From the NCBI RefSeq assembly GCF_023223525.1, contig NZ_JALPRX010000017.1, forward strand, positions 1 through 44,346: DNA of 44,346 nucleotides, read 5' to 3'. The notes under the pieces are model-generated. The model saw only the letters and a list, made by a program, of their open reading frames with translations, did no database searches and was not told the DNA's origin. The DNA comes from Roseomonas acroporae (GTDB lineage: Bacteria > Pseudomonadota > Alphaproteobacteria > Acetobacterales > Acetobacteraceae). Both the position numbers and the translations under genes were made by a program. Below, in pieces: positions 1 through 11,293 of the stretch (within the stretch, counting starts at the first letter, position 1; each line of letters opens with the position of its first letter).

Positions 1-144
1 CATCCCAACCGCTCCTGCCCGGCGGCATCGCTCCGAAATCGTTTCGATCGTTCAGGGCCCGTTCGCCACGGGCGGGAGCGCCGTGGGCATCCCCGAGCGG
101 GGCCGCCGGCCGGGCATCGGCCCCGCCGGCGGCCCCGGGCCGGA

Positions 145-663
145 TCAGTCGCGCACGTCGGCGGCGACGCGCAGACGCTTGATGCGGTCCGGATCGCGGA
201 CCTGGCCGTTGCCGCCCTGGCCGCGCTTGATCTTGTCCACCACGTCCATGCCGGAGACGACCCGGCCCCAGATGGTGTACTGGCCGTCCAGGCTCGGCGC
301 CGGGGCGAACATGATGAAGAACTGGCTGTTCGCGCTGTTCGGGTTCTGGGTGCGCGCCGCCCCCACCACGCCGCGGATGAAGCGGTACTTGGTGGTGAAC
401 TCGGCGGGCAGGTCGGGCAGCGGGCTGCCGCCGGTGCCGGTGCCGGTCGGGTCGCCGCCCTGGGCCATGAAGCCCTCGATCACCCGGTGGAACGGCGTGT
501 TGTCGTAGAAGCCCTGGCGCGCCAGGGTCTTGACCCGCTCCACGTGCTTGGGCGCCACGTCGGGCAGGAGCTGGATGGTCACGCGGCCATCCTTCAGATC
601 CATCAGGAGGGTGTTCTCCGGATCCGTCGTGGTCTGGGCGGAGGCTGGCGTCTCGTCGCTCAT
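145..663 (-). CDS. Cyclophilin-type peptidyl-prolyl cis-trans isomerase
   Basis: A 172-residue cyclophilin that isomerises X-Pro bonds during protein folding. The core is clear: FHRVIEGFMAQGGD carries the catalytic Arg and the Phe/Met/Gln pocket, followed by FFIMFAPAPSLDGQYTIWGRV, the family's substrate-pocket strand. I chose the ATG at 663 (protein MSDETPAS...) because it has a GGGA box six bases upstream and leaves a compact cytoplasmic-type enzyme. An in-frame TTG at 711, preceded by AGGA, would add 16 residues (MDRRSFLATLAATGIA). That twin-arginine-like start, with ASA-Q further on, could make the protein exported. The hydrophobic stretch is short and is followed by acidic residues, so export is uncertain. 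The gene lies downstream of coaD on the same strand, across a gap of about 270 bp or more, so it is probably transcribed separately. Confidence 0.9.
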   Translation of the reverse strand: MSDETPASAQTTTDPENTLLMDLKDGRVTIQLLPDVAPKHVERVKTLARQGFYDNTPFHRVIEGFMAQGGDPTGTGTGGSPLPDLPAEFTTKYRFIRGVVGAARTQNPNSANSQFFIMFAPAPSLDGQYTIWGRVVSGMDVVDKIKRGQGGNGQVRDPDRIKRLRVAADVRD

Positions 664-980
664 GGCGATTCCCGTGGCGGCTAGGGTTGCGAGGAAGCTG
701 CGTCGATCCAAGGCCGTGTGGTCCTTCGCTGCGATCCCCCCGCAGGGGTCGCGAGGGGCGGCCCGGGGGGACGGGTGTCGGCGGCACGGCAGGGCGTGCG
801 CGCCCGCGGCTTTCGCCCGAGGCGGTCAGGCGAGGCCGGCTCCAGAGCAGGCCCCGGCCGGCCTGGAACCGGCCGGCCGGGTGAAGATGCCCGTGGAACC
901 TCGGGCAGACGCTCTAGAGCATTTCCGGACGGGGTGGAATCGCCCCCCGGTCGATGCGACGGGATGGCGGACGGCCGGCC
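664..980. other. Intergenic region with CTCTAGAGC element
   Basis: This 317-base stretch lies between the cyclophilin and coaD and holds no convincing gene. Its main feature is the 10-bp palindrome GCTCTAGAGC at 911-920. It is followed by an imperfect dyad (CCGGACGGGG ... CCCCCCGG, about 924-950). This resembles dispersed intergenic elements seen elsewhere in the window (40610-40650 in particular). The remainder is uniformly GC-rich. If the TTG start is used, the cyclophilin extends to 711. Confidence 0.5.
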
Positions 981-1487
981 TCAGCCGCCGCCGCGCACCC
1001 GCGCCAGGGTCCGCTCCAGCGTCAGGGCCGGCACGAAGGTCGAGACGTCGCCGCCGAGCCGCGCGATCTCCTTGACGAAGCGCGAGGAGATGAACTGGTT
1101 CGTCTCGCTGGCCATCAGGAAGATGGTCTCGATCTCCGGGTCCAGGCGGCGGTTCATGCCGGCCATCTGCACCTCGTAGTCGTAGTCGGAGACGGCGCGC
1201 AGGCCGCGCACGATCATCTGCGCGCCGCGCTCGCGGGCGAAGTCGACCAGCAGCCCCTCGAAGGGCGCGACCTCGATCACCGTGCCGCAGCGGCGCGCGA
1301 TCGCCTCGGTCTCGGCCCGCACCAGCTCGGCGCGCTCCTCCAGCGGGAAGAGCGGCCCCTTGCCGATGTTGATGGCGACGCCGACCACCAGCCGGTCGAG
1401 CAGCCGCGCGGCGCGGCCGATCACGTCGAGATGCCCGTTGGTGACGGGATCGAAGGTGCCGGGATAGAGACCGACCCTCTCAGCCAT
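981..1487 (-). CDS. coaD: Phosphopantetheine adenylyltransferase
   Basis: CoaD transfers AMP from ATP to 4'-phosphopantetheine, giving dephospho-CoA, the penultimate step of coenzyme A synthesis in the cytoplasm. The 168-residue length is normal. The nucleotidyltransferase signature [15 protein letters not shown] lies at residues 9-23. The central [13 protein letters not shown] motif and the C-terminal [10 protein letters not shown] (the ISSTxVRE-type ATP loop) are intact. The ATG overlaps the 3' end of gyrA by eight bases (ATGGCTGA), so the two genes are translationally coupled. The gyrA-coaD order is common in alphaproteobacteria. Nothing appears broken. Confidence 0.97.
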   Translation of the reverse strand: MAERVGLYPGTFDPVTNGHLDVIGRAARLLDRLVVGVAINIGKGPLFPLEERAELVRAETEAIARRCGTVIEVAPFEGLLVDFARERGAQMIVRGLRAVSDYDYEVQMAGMNRRLDPEIETIFLMASETNQFISSRFVKEIARLGGDVSTFVPALTLERTLARVRGGG

Positions 1488-4284
1488 TGGACGCTTCCCC
1501 CTCGCCCTGCTCGTCGACCACGGGGAAGCAGCTCGTCACCCGTTCGCCCGCCTTGAGGCGCAGCAGCGTGACACCCATGGACTGCCGCCCGGTGATTCGC
1601 ACCTGATCGGCCGGCAGACGTATCAAACCACCCCCGTCGGTGACCAGCATCACGTCGTCGCCGGGGCGCACCGGGAAGGTCGCGACCACCTCCCGGCCGG
1701 TGCGCCGGCTCAGCGTGATGCCGGTGATGCCCTGCCCGCCACGGCCGGTGACGCGGTACTCGTAGGCGGAGGAACGCTTGCCGAAGCCGGCATCGGTGAC
1801 GGTGAGCAGGATCTCCTCGGCCGCCTCCATCTCGGCCAGGCGCTCCGGCGGCAGCGCCACCTCGGCGGCGACCTCGGCATCGTCCTCGGTGGGGGCCACC
1901 TCGGCCTCCTCCGCGCCGTTCGCCTCCGCCTCGGTCGCGCTGTTCGTCTCCGCGCCGTTCGTCTCCGCGCCGTTGCGCCGGCGCTGGCCGGCGCTGCGCA
2001 GATAGGCGGCGCGCTCCTCGGTGGAGGCGTCCACGTGGCGCAGCACGGAGAGCGCGATCACCGCGTCGTCGTTCAGCAGCCGGATGCCGCGCACGCCGGT
2101 CGAATCGCGGCCGGCGAAGACGCGCAGCGTGTCGGCATCGGCCACGAAGCGGATGGCGCGGCCGAGCCGCGTGCCGAGCAGCACGTCGTCGCCCTCGCGG
2201 CAGGTCTGCACGCCGATCAGCCTGTCCCCCTCGTCGAGCTTCATCGCGATCAGCCCGGAGGCGCGCACGTTGCGGAAGTCGGAAAGCCGGTTGCGGCGCA
2301 CGTTGCCCAGCGCCGTCGCGAAGACGAGGTGCAGGTTCTCCCAGAGGGATTCGTCCTGCGGCAGCGGCAGCACCGCCGTCACCGCCTCGCTCTCCTGCAA
2401 TTGGAGGAGCTGGCGCAGCGAGCGCCCCCTGCCCTGCGGCCCGGCCTCGGGCAGCTTCCACACCTTCTCGCGGAAGGCGATGCCGCGCGAGGTGAAGAAC
2501 AGCACCCACTGGTGGGTGTGCGCGTTGAAGCTGCGCACCACCACGTCGTCCTGCCGCGTCTGCGCCGCCGAGCGGCCGCGGCCGCCGCGGTGCTGGGCGC
2601 GGAAAGTCTCGAGCGGCGTGCGCTTGACGTAGCCGTCGCGGGTGAGGGTGACGACCATCAGCCCGGGCTCGATCAGGCTCTCGTCGTCCTGGTCGGCGAC
2701 GCCGTCCACGATCACGGTCTGGCGCGGGCTGGCGATCTGGCCGCGCACCGCGCGCAGCTCCTCGGCCATCAGCTCCATGCGGCGGACATGCGAGCCGAGG
2801 ATGTCGAGCAGGTCGCGGATGCGCTCGCCCACCTCGTTCAGCTCGGCGTCGATCTTGTCGCGCTCGAGGCCGGTCAGGCGCTGGAGGCGCAGCTCCAGGA
2901 TGCCGCGCGCCTGCGCCTCGGTCAGCCGCACCGTGCCCTCAGGCGAGACGACGTTGCCCTCGTCCTGGATCAGCGCCAGCAGCGCGCCCACGTCGCCCGC
3001 CGGCCAGTCGCGCGCCATCAGCGCGAGGCGCGCTGCGACCGCGTCCGGGCTCTGGCGGATCAGCCGGATCACCTCGTCGATATTGGCGACGGCGATGGCG
3101 AGGCCGATCAGCAGGTGGCCGCGCTCGCGCGCCTTGTTCAGCCGGAAGCGCGAGCGGCGGAGGATCACCTCCTCGCGGAAGCCGATGAAGGCGAGCAGCG
3201 CGTCCTTCAGCCCCATCTGCCGCGGCCGGCCCTCGTGCAGGGCCAGCATGTTGACGGCGAAGGAGGTCTGGAGCTGGGTGTAGCGGTAGAGGTGGTTCAG
3301 CACCACCTCCGGCGTCGCGTCCCGCTTCAGCTCGATCACGATCCGCATGCCGTCGCGGTCGCTCTCGTCGCGCAGGTCGGAGATGCCCTCGATCTGCTTG
3401 GCGCGCACCAGCTCGGCGATGCGCTCCAGCAGGCTCGACTTGTTCACCTGGTAGGGGATCTCGGTGACCACGATGGCGGTGCGGTTGCCGCGCATCTCCT
3501 CCAGATCCGCCTTGGCGCGCAGCGGCACGGAGCCGCGCCCGGTCTCGAAGGCCTGGCGGATGCCGGCGCGGCCGAGGATCAGCCCGCCGGTCGGGAAGTC
3601 CGGCCCGGGGATGATCTCCAGCAGCTGCTCCAGCGTGGTGTCGCGGTCCTCGATCAGCGCCAGGGTCGCGTCGATCACCTCGCCCGGGTTGTGCGTCGGG
3701 ATGTTGGTCGCCATGCCGACGGCGATGCCGTTGGCGCCGTTCACCAGCAGGTTGGGGAAGGCGGCCGGCAGGACGCGCGGCTCCTCGGCGCTCTCGTCGT
3801 AATTCGGCTGGAAGTCGACCGTGTCCTCGTCGATCCCCTCCAGCAGCGCCGTGGCGGCACGGGCGAGACGGGATTCGGTGTAGCGCATCGCCGCCGGCGG
3901 ATCGCCGTCGACGGAGCCGAAATTGCCCTGCCCGTCGATCAGCGGCACGCGCAGCGAGAAGGGCTGCGCCATGCGCACCAGCGCGTCGTAGATCGCGGCG
4001 TCGCCGTGCGGGTGGTACTTGCCCATCACGTCGCCGGTGATGCGGGCGGACTTGCGGTGCGGCTTGTCGTGGCTGAAGCCGCTCTCGTGCATCGAGAACA
4101 GGATGCGCCGGTGCACCGGCTTCAGCCCGTCCCGCGCATCCGGCAGGGCGCGCGAGACGATCACGCTCATCGCGTAGTCGAGGTAGGAGCGGCGCATCTC
4201 CTCCTCGAGGGCGACCGGCCGCGTCTCGTCGGGTCGCGTCCCGTCGGGGCGTTCGCCGCCGGGGCCCTCGGTGGTGTCACTCAC
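1480..4284 (-). CDS. gyrA: DNA gyrase subunit A
   Basis: GyrA forms the breakage-reunion half of the A2B2 topoisomerase that supercoils DNA. From a GTG at 4284 the protein is 934 residues. The frame is open to 4371, but the extra 29 residues are Arg/Pro-rich and unlike the family, and GTG follows a GGA box at suitable distance. The winged-helix/tower domain starts at [20 protein letters not shown]. The catalytic tyrosine is in AMRYTESR at about residue 135. The quinolone-determining region reads [10 protein letters not shown], so the position equivalent to E. coli Ser83 is Ala (about residue 96), while Asp87 is kept. A GyrA-box variant, QHRGGRG, lies near residue 565 and separates it from ParC. 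The C-terminal domain carries an insertion of about 40 residues, rich in Ala/Glu/Asn with NGAET repeats. Confidence 0.97.
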   Translation of the reverse strand: MSDTTEGPGGERPDGTRPDETRPVALEEEMRRSYLDYAMSVIVSRALPDARDGLKPVHRRILFSMHESGFSHDKPHRKSARITGDVMGKYHPHGDAAIYDALVRMAQPFSLRVPLIDGQGNFGSVDGDPPAAMRYTESRLARAATALLEGIDEDTVDFQPNYDESAEEPRVLPAAFPNLLVNGANGIAVGMATNIPTHNPGEVIDATLALIEDRDTTLEQLLEIIPGPDFPTGGLILGRAGIRQAFETGRGSVPLRAKADLEEMRGNRTAIVVTEIPYQVNKSSLLERIAELVRAKQIEGISDLRDESDRDGMRIVIELKRDATPEVVLNHLYRYTQLQTSFAVNMLALHEGRPRQMGLKDALLAFIGFREEVILRRSRFRLNKARERGHLLIGLAIAVANIDEVIRLIRQSPDAVAARLALMARDWPAGDVGALLALIQDEGNVVSPEGTVRLTEAQARGILELRLQRLTGLERDKIDAELNEVGERIRDLLDILGSHVRRMELMAEELRAVRGQIASPRQTVIVDGVADQDDESLIEPGLMVVTLTRDGYVKRTPLETFRAQHRGGRGRSAAQTRQDDVVVRSFNAHTHQWVLFFTSRGIAFREKVWKLPEAGPQGRGRSLRQLLQLQESEAVTAVLPLPQDESLWENLHLVFATALGNVRRNRLSDFRNVRASGLIAMKLDEGDRLIGVQTCREGDDVLLGTRLGRAIRFVADADTLRVFAGRDSTGVRGIRLLNDDAVIALSVLRHVDASTEERAAYLRSAGQRRRNGAETNGAETNSATEAEANGAEEAEVAPTEDDAEVAAEVALPPERLAEMEAAEEILLTVTDAGFGKRSSAYEYRVTGRGGQGITGITLSRRTGREVVATFPVRPGDDVMLVTDGGGLIRLPADQVRITGRQSMGVTLLRLKAGERVTSCFPVVDEQGEGEASNG
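1914..1980. repeat. Short tandem repeats inside gyrA
   Basis: Imperfect 15-bp units of the form GCGCCGTTCGTCTCC are repeated here and encode the [10 protein letters not shown]-type stretch of the GyrA C-terminal domain. The unit length is a multiple of three, so copy-number change by slippage would keep the reading frame. They lie within a low-complexity acidic loop between beta-pinwheel blades. Confidence 0.6.
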
Positions 4285-4599
4285 GATGCAGGATCCAGCT
4301 CTCGGTTCGTCGGAGGATGCCCCGCCCGGGGCCGGTCGCGCACGGGTCCGGTCGGGTCGGTCGCGGAGCACTGCATGTAGGCGTGGACGCCCCGCAAGTA
4401 AACGAGAACACCGGAACGGACAGCGAACTTCGTGTCGAAATCGGTCGTCCGCCTACCGTCCGACGGCGGGCGCCGACGTGCTCCCCGACACGCTCCCCGA
4501 CATGCTCCTGGCCGGCCATCGGCGGAACCCCTTGCGCCACGCTCCGTTGGCAAGGCGTATCACCAGGCACGGTTACGACGCCGACGGGAGGCAGGCCGC
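4285..4599. promoter_or_regulatory. Divergent gyrA / YidB-OmpA intergenic region
   Basis: A gap of 315 bases separates gyrA (minus) from the OmpA-fusion gene (plus), so it must carry promoters in both directions. I could not pick a convincing -35/-10 pair. A 12-bp tandem duplication, CTCCCCGACACG/CTCCCCGACATG, lies at 4481-4504. The plus-strand frame of the downstream gene is open back to 4432, but the stretch before 4600 has no ribosome-binding site and is not protein-like. Confidence 0.4.
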
Positions 4600-6150
4600 A
4601 TGGCGCTGTTCGACACGCTGATCGACGAACTGGAAACGCATGTCGGCCTCGGCGGCCGGGCGGCGCCGCTGCTGCGGGCCGTGCTGCGCACCATCGAGGG
4701 CCACCAGGGTGGGCTGGCAGGCTTCCTGGACGAGGTCCGGGCCGCCGGCCTCGACGCGCTGGTGCCGGGCTGGCTCGGCCGTCCGGACGCCCCGGCCATC
4801 ACCGCGCCACAGGCGCGGGCCGCCTTCGGGGATGGAATCGACGGCATCGCGCGGGAGGCCGGGCTGACGGCGGAGCGGACCGCCGAGGCGCTCGCCTACG
4901 CGCTGCCGAAGCTGGTCGGGCTGCTGACGCCGGACCGCGTGGTGCCGGCGTTCCTGCCCCCGGCCGCCGCCGCCTTCCTGGGTGGTACGGCCGGCACGGC
5001 GGCGTCCGCCACCACGGCCGCAACCACCACGGCCGCGGCGGGCGGCGCCGGCCGCTGGGCCCTGCCGCTGGTGGCCGCGCTGCTGGTGCTGGGCGGGCTC
5101 TGGTACTGGTTCGCCGGCCGCGGCGAGGAGCCGACGCGGACCGCCTCGGCCCCGCCGCCAGCCTCGCCCGCCACGCCGGCGTCGCCGTTCGCGACGGAGA
5201 GCCGGCTGTCCGCCGCCCCGCCCACGGCCACGGAGCAGGCGGCGGCCCCGCCGCCGGCCGCCCCCTCTCCCGCCCCGACAACGACCGCGCCGCCAGCGGC
5301 GACAACGGCCGCGCCGCCAGCGGCGACAACGGCCGCGCCGCCAGCGGCGACGACGAGCGCGCCCGGCATCCCGGCGCCGCCGTCCCGCCTCGCCGTGGAG
5401 CAGGGCGCCGACGGCATCGCGGTCTCCGGCACGGTGCCGGACGCCGGCACCCGCGACGCCGTGCTCGCCGCCCTGCGCGAGGCGTTCGGCGGCGGCGCGC
5501 CGCGCGGCGACATCACCGTGGACCCGGCGGCGGCGCCCCCCGCCTGGCTGCCGCGCCTCCAGCGCCTGCTGGCCGAAGCGAGGCAGGTGGGCGTGAGTCT
5601 GCTGCTCGAAGGGGACACCGTGGCCGTGGGCGGCGACGCGCCGCCGGCCGAGCGGGACCGGGTGATCGCCGCGCTGCGCGCGCTGGTCGGCGGCGCGCTA
5701 CGGGTCGGGCCCATGCCGGACGAGGGCGAGATGGTCGAGGCCTCCGGCCGGCAGGCCGTCGCGGCGCTCGGCACGCTGCCGCAGGACACCACGGCGGCCG
5801 CCATCTCGGCGGTCCTTGATCGGGCGATCATCAACTTCGACACGGCCAGTGCCGAGGTTCCCGAAGGCGCCCGCGCCCTGCTCGCCGCCGCCGCCGAGCG
5901 GCTGCGACAGCTTCCGGCGGGCACGCGCATCGAGGTGGGCGGCCACACCGACAGCACCGGCGACGCGGCGCTGAACCGGCAATTGTCGGAGCGCCGGGCG
6001 GAAGCGGTGGTCGCCGCGCTGGTGCGCGACGGCGTGCCGGAGGCGATGCTCACGGCCAGGGGCTATGGCAGCGAGGAGCCGGCGGCGAGCAACGAGACCG
6101 CCGATGGCCGCTTCCGCAACCGCCGCATCAGCTTCCGCGTGCTGCCGTGA
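4600..6150 (+). CDS. YidB-like / OmpA-domain inner-membrane fusion protein
   Basis: A 516-residue protein starting at the ATG at 4600, preceded by GGGAGG. Residues 1 to about 135 resemble the YidB/DUF937 family (MALFDTLIDELETHVGLG..., then helical segments ending in LLTPDRVVPAFLP). A single membrane helix follows (WALPLVAALLVLGGLWYWFAG, around residue 160). Next come a Pro/Ala/Thr-rich linker with APPAATTA repeats and a BON-like region (GIAVSGTVPDAGTRDAVLAAL...). The C-terminal OmpA peptidoglycan-binding domain has FDTASAEVPEGARALLAAAAERL, the VGGHTDSTGDAALNRQLSERRAEAV core and RNRRISFRV. The layout suggests a protein anchored in the inner membrane whose periplasmic end grips peptidoglycan, with the YidB part in the cytoplasm. 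It broadly recalls mycobacterial ArfA (BON plus OmpA). Function is unknown; a cell-envelope or stress role is inference. Confidence 0.85.
   Translation: MALFDTLIDELETHVGLGGRAAPLLRAVLRTIEGHQGGLAGFLDEVRAAGLDALVPGWLGRPDAPAITAPQARAAFGDGIDGIAREAGLTAERTAEALAYALPKLVGLLTPDRVVPAFLPPAAAAFLGGTAGTAASATTAATTTAAAGGAGRWALPLVAALLVLGGLWYWFAGRGEEPTRTASAPPPASPATPASPFATESRLSAAPPTATEQAAAPPPAAPSPAPTTTAPPAATTAAPPAATTAAPPAATTSAPGIPAPPSRLAVEQGADGIAVSGTVPDAGTRDAVLAALREAFGGGAPRGDITVDPAAAPPAWLPRLQRLLAEARQVGVSLLLEGDTVAVGGDAPPAERDRVIAALRALVGGALRVGPMPDEGEMVEASGRQAVAALGTLPQDTTAAAISAVLDRAIINFDTASAEVPEGARALLAAAAERLRQLPAGTRIEVGGHTDSTGDAALNRQLSERRAEAVVAALVRDGVPEAMLTARGYGSEEPAASNETADGRFRNRRISFRVLP
5287..5358. repeat. 24-bp tandem repeat (three copies) in OmpA-fusion linker
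   Basis: Three copies of a 24-bp unit beginning GCGCCGCCAGCGGCGACAAC, starting at 5287, 5311 and 5335. They encode APPAATTA repeats in the periplasmic linker. The first two copies are identical and the third diverges at its end. The unit keeps frame, so linker length could vary between strains. Confidence 0.8.
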
Positions 6151-6208
6151 GCACGACCGGCTGAAGCGCGCGGCCCGTTCCCCCGCGCGGGGGGAACGGG
6201 CCGGCCGT

Positions 6209-6778
6209 TCAGAACGGGATCTCGTCGTCCAGGTCGCCGCCGCCCTTCGGCCTGTCCCAGCCACCGCCGCCGCCGCCGCGCGAGCCGCCCCCGGCGCCGC
6301 CGCGCGAGGCACCGCCGCCGGAGCGGCTGCCGCCTCCGCCACCCCCGCCATAGCCGCCACCGCCAGCACCGCCGCCACCGCCGTAGCCGCCGTCACCGTA
6401 GCCGCCGCCACCCCCGCCGCCCTCGCCGCGGCCGCCGAGCAGCGTCAGCTCGCCCTTGAAGCGGCCGATCACGATCTCGGTGGTCTCGCGCTCGTTGCCG
6501 TCCTTGTCGGTGTACTTGCGGGACTCGATCTGGCCCTCGATGTAGACGCTCGATCCCTTGCGCAGGTACTTCTCGGCGATCTCACCGAGCTTCTCGTTGA
6601 AGATCGCGATGCGGTGCCACTGCGTCTTCTCCTTGCGCTCGCCGGAGGCGCGGTCGTTCCAGCTCTCGCTGGTCGCGACGGAGAAGGTGACGACCTTGGA
6701 CCCGTTCTGCATGTTCCGGGCCTCCGGGTCGCGGCCCAGATTGCCCACCAGGATCACCTTGTTGACGCTGCCGGCCAT
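6209..6778 (-). CDS. ssb: Single-stranded DNA-binding protein
   Basis: SSB coats single-stranded DNA during replication, recombination and repair. The 189-residue protein starts [21 protein letters not shown] and has a full OB-fold (residues 1 to about 110), including [22 protein letters not shown] and [16 protein letters not shown] long Gly-rich linker with Tyr, Ser and Arg ([13 protein letters not shown]...) leads to the conserved acidic tip DLDDEIPF, which recruits partner proteins. The linker is almost pure glycine repeats at the DNA level and slippage-prone. It diverges from uvrA across 258 bases, the arrangement seen in E. coli. I found no alphaproteobacterial LexA box (GTTC-N7-GTTC) between them. 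Confidence 0.96.
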   Translation of the reverse strand: MAGSVNKVILVGNLGRDPEARNMQNGSKVVTFSVATSESWNDRASGERKEKTQWHRIAIFNEKLGEIAEKYLRKGSSVYIEGQIESRKYTDKDGNERETTEIVIGRFKGELTLLGGRGEGGGGGGGYGDGGYGGGGGAGGGGYGGGGGGGSRSGGGASRGGAGGGSRGGGGGGWDRPKGGGDLDDEIPF

Positions 6779-7036
6779 GCCCGCGCACCCTCGTCTGGAA
6801 TCGTCGTTGCCGGGCGCCGCCGCGCCGGCCCCTGACGGCCGACGGGACGGGCCCGTGGAGGCGGAAGGCCGGTACGGGCCCCCGGGAATCGGTTGCGGCG
6901 CCGGTTGAGGAGGCGCCCCGCGCCCGGACCATAGCCGCCATGCCGCCCCCGTGAACAGCCCGGCGGGCAACAGGGCGGTATCCGCTTCCGTTCGTCCCAA
7001 TATGATGGCAGAACCCTTCCCGCGCAAGAACGCAAC

Positions 7037-10054
<3,018 letters not shown>

Positions 10055-10070
10055 CCGTCCGGAGAGCGCG

Positions 10071-10105
10071 CCCGGTGCCTTCCGGAAGGCCCGGGTCGTT
10101 CTCAT
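10071..10105 (+). terminator. Probable uvrA terminator
   Basis: The hairpin CCCGG-t-GCCTTCC / GGAAGGC-CCGGG spans about 10071-10095, with a one-base bulge. It is followed by the pyrimidine-rich TCGTTCTC. It begins 17 bases after the uvrA stop and lies between convergent genes. Confidence 0.55.
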
Positions 10106-10111
10106 GCTCAC

Positions 10112-10195
10112 GATGGCGTTCGCTGCCCCATCCGGGGCTCTGCCCCAGAGCCCGCGAAGGGGCGAAGCCCCCTTTGCGGGAGAGGCCGGGCAATT
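10112..10195. repeat. REP-like palindromic element
   Basis: Two nested hairpins follow the uvrA terminator. The first is GGGCTCTG-ccc-CAGAGCCC (about 10136-10154). The second is CCCGCGAAGGGGC-gaa-GCCCCCTTTGCGGG (about 10152-10181). The leading sequence GGCGTTCGCTGCCCCATCC matches, with few changes, the start of another intergenic hairpin cluster at 16865-16885, which marks a dispersed repeat family. Confidence 0.5.
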
Positions 10196-10207
10196 CCGTC
10201 ACTCGTC

Positions 10208-11113
10208 TCAGGCCGCCGGGCGCAGCGCCTCGCTGGGGCGCAGCCCGTCGGGCAGCAGGGGCTCCGGGCGCAGCGCCTCGGCCAGCACCTGGCGCCGCTC
10301 CTCCTCCGTCAGGTCGAGCCAGGACAGGGCGGAATCCATCGGCACGGCGCGGCCGCCGCCGGCCGGCATCACGGCCAGGATGGTCTTGCCGCCGAGCCAC
10401 AGGGGCTGGGCCTTGCTCGCCGGCCAGATGCCGCTCCGCACCCGGCCGCCGGCATCCTTGTGGTGGATGATCCAGGCGCCCTTCTGGGTGCCCGACAGGC
10501 GCACCGGCACGGGCACCAGCACCTTGCCGTCCAGCTCGCGGCGCGCGGTCTGCCAGAGCCCGCCGCCCAGCAGCAGCCGCGCGCTGCCGACCAGGCCCGC
10601 CAGCAGCGCCACCGCGATCACGGCGAGGGTCAGGGCACGGTTCCAGAGGGTGTCGAGGGCCAGGTCGGTGGTGCCGAGCTCGGGCCGGGTGGGGTCGGCG
10701 AGGACGGTGGCGGCGTGGCCGCCGAAATTCACGTCCGTGAAGAGGTAGTGCAAGTCGCGGCTGAATTCCCTTCCGCCGCGATCCACCTGATAGCGGATTG
10801 ACGTCCGGCAATCGACCAGGCCCAGTCGCGGCTTGCACTGCCCCTCGACGACCCGCCCCTCGCCGATCTGCACCGCGGTCTCCCGGATCGCGAAATCGGT
10901 GGCCAGGGCCGGAATCAGGGCCTGCCCCGCGAGCGCCATGACGGCGAGGCAGGACAGGACGCCCGCCAGCCCGAAGGCCCGCGTCGCCATTCCGCCCATC
11001 GGGGGGCGCAGGCGCATCGGCCGGGTGGGGAAGCTGCGCAGGAACGACCGTTCCCCCGTGCCCGGGAGAGGCGCCGCGATACTCCGGGACAGGTGTTGAA
11101 CGGCTTCCAGCAT
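10208..11113 (-). CDS. Two-helix membrane protein of unknown function (DUF3592-like layout)
   Basis: I do not recognise a named family with certainty. The ATG at 11113 is chosen for its strong ribosome-binding site (AGAGGAG, seven bases before the start), giving 301 residues; an upstream ATG at 11155 lacks one. A first membrane helix (AFGLAGVLSCLAVMALAGQAL) is followed by about 90 non-cytoplasmic residues containing two cysteines (GQCKPRLGLVDCRTSIRY) and a DPTRPELG motif. A second helix (LTLAVIAVALLAGLVGSARLLLG) leads to a C-terminal part of about 100 residues. Helix-domain-helix with a D-P-x-x-P motif before helix two recalls DUF3592 proteins; this is inference. The two cysteines could form a disulfide. 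Confidence 0.72.
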   Translation of the reverse strand: MLEAVQHLSRSIAAPLPGTGERSFLRSFPTRPMRLRPPMGGMATRAFGLAGVLSCLAVMALAGQALIPALATDFAIRETAVQIGEGRVVEGQCKPRLGLVDCRTSIRYQVDRGGREFSRDLHYLFTDVNFGGHAATVLADPTRPELGTTDLALDTLWNRALTLAVIAVALLAGLVGSARLLLGGGLWQTARRELDGKVLVPVPVRLSGTQKGAWIIHHKDAGGRVRSGIWPASKAQPLWLGGKTILAVMPAGGGRAVPMDSALSWLDLTEEERRQVLAEALRPEPLLPDGLRPSEALRPAA

Positions 11114-11293
11114 CTCCAAGCTCCTCTGAAGCCCGCTTTGTTCATGCGGGTTCATTCTTTTTGGATGACCGCGCTCAGATTTTGATCTTCTTCCGTAAAC
11201 GGACTGTCATTCTAGACGGATGATCGCCGAATCACGAAATTGTGCGCTCGGTAAGCTTGCCGGCCACGGCCCGAACCCAGCCTCGAGGTGTGT

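Noticed and set aside
1480-4284. parC instead of gyrA
   Set aside because: A GyrA-box variant (QHRGGRG) and a full C-terminal pinwheel are present, and the neighbour is coaD as usual for gyrA.
2035-4380. Long plus-strand open frame opposite gyrA (about 780 codons)
   Set aside because: It is the antisense shadow of gyrA; its Val/Asp/Gln/Arg-rich product has no family features, as expected in a very GC-rich gene.
5287-5358. Tandem repeats considered as a CRISPR array
   Set aside because: Units are contiguous without spacers and lie in frame inside a coding linker; the same holds for 43215-43274.
6985-7031. GTTC/GAAC half-sites as a LexA box between ssb and uvrA
   Set aside because: Spacings are 17 (GTTC to GAAC) and 13 (GAAC to GAAC), not the seven bases required.
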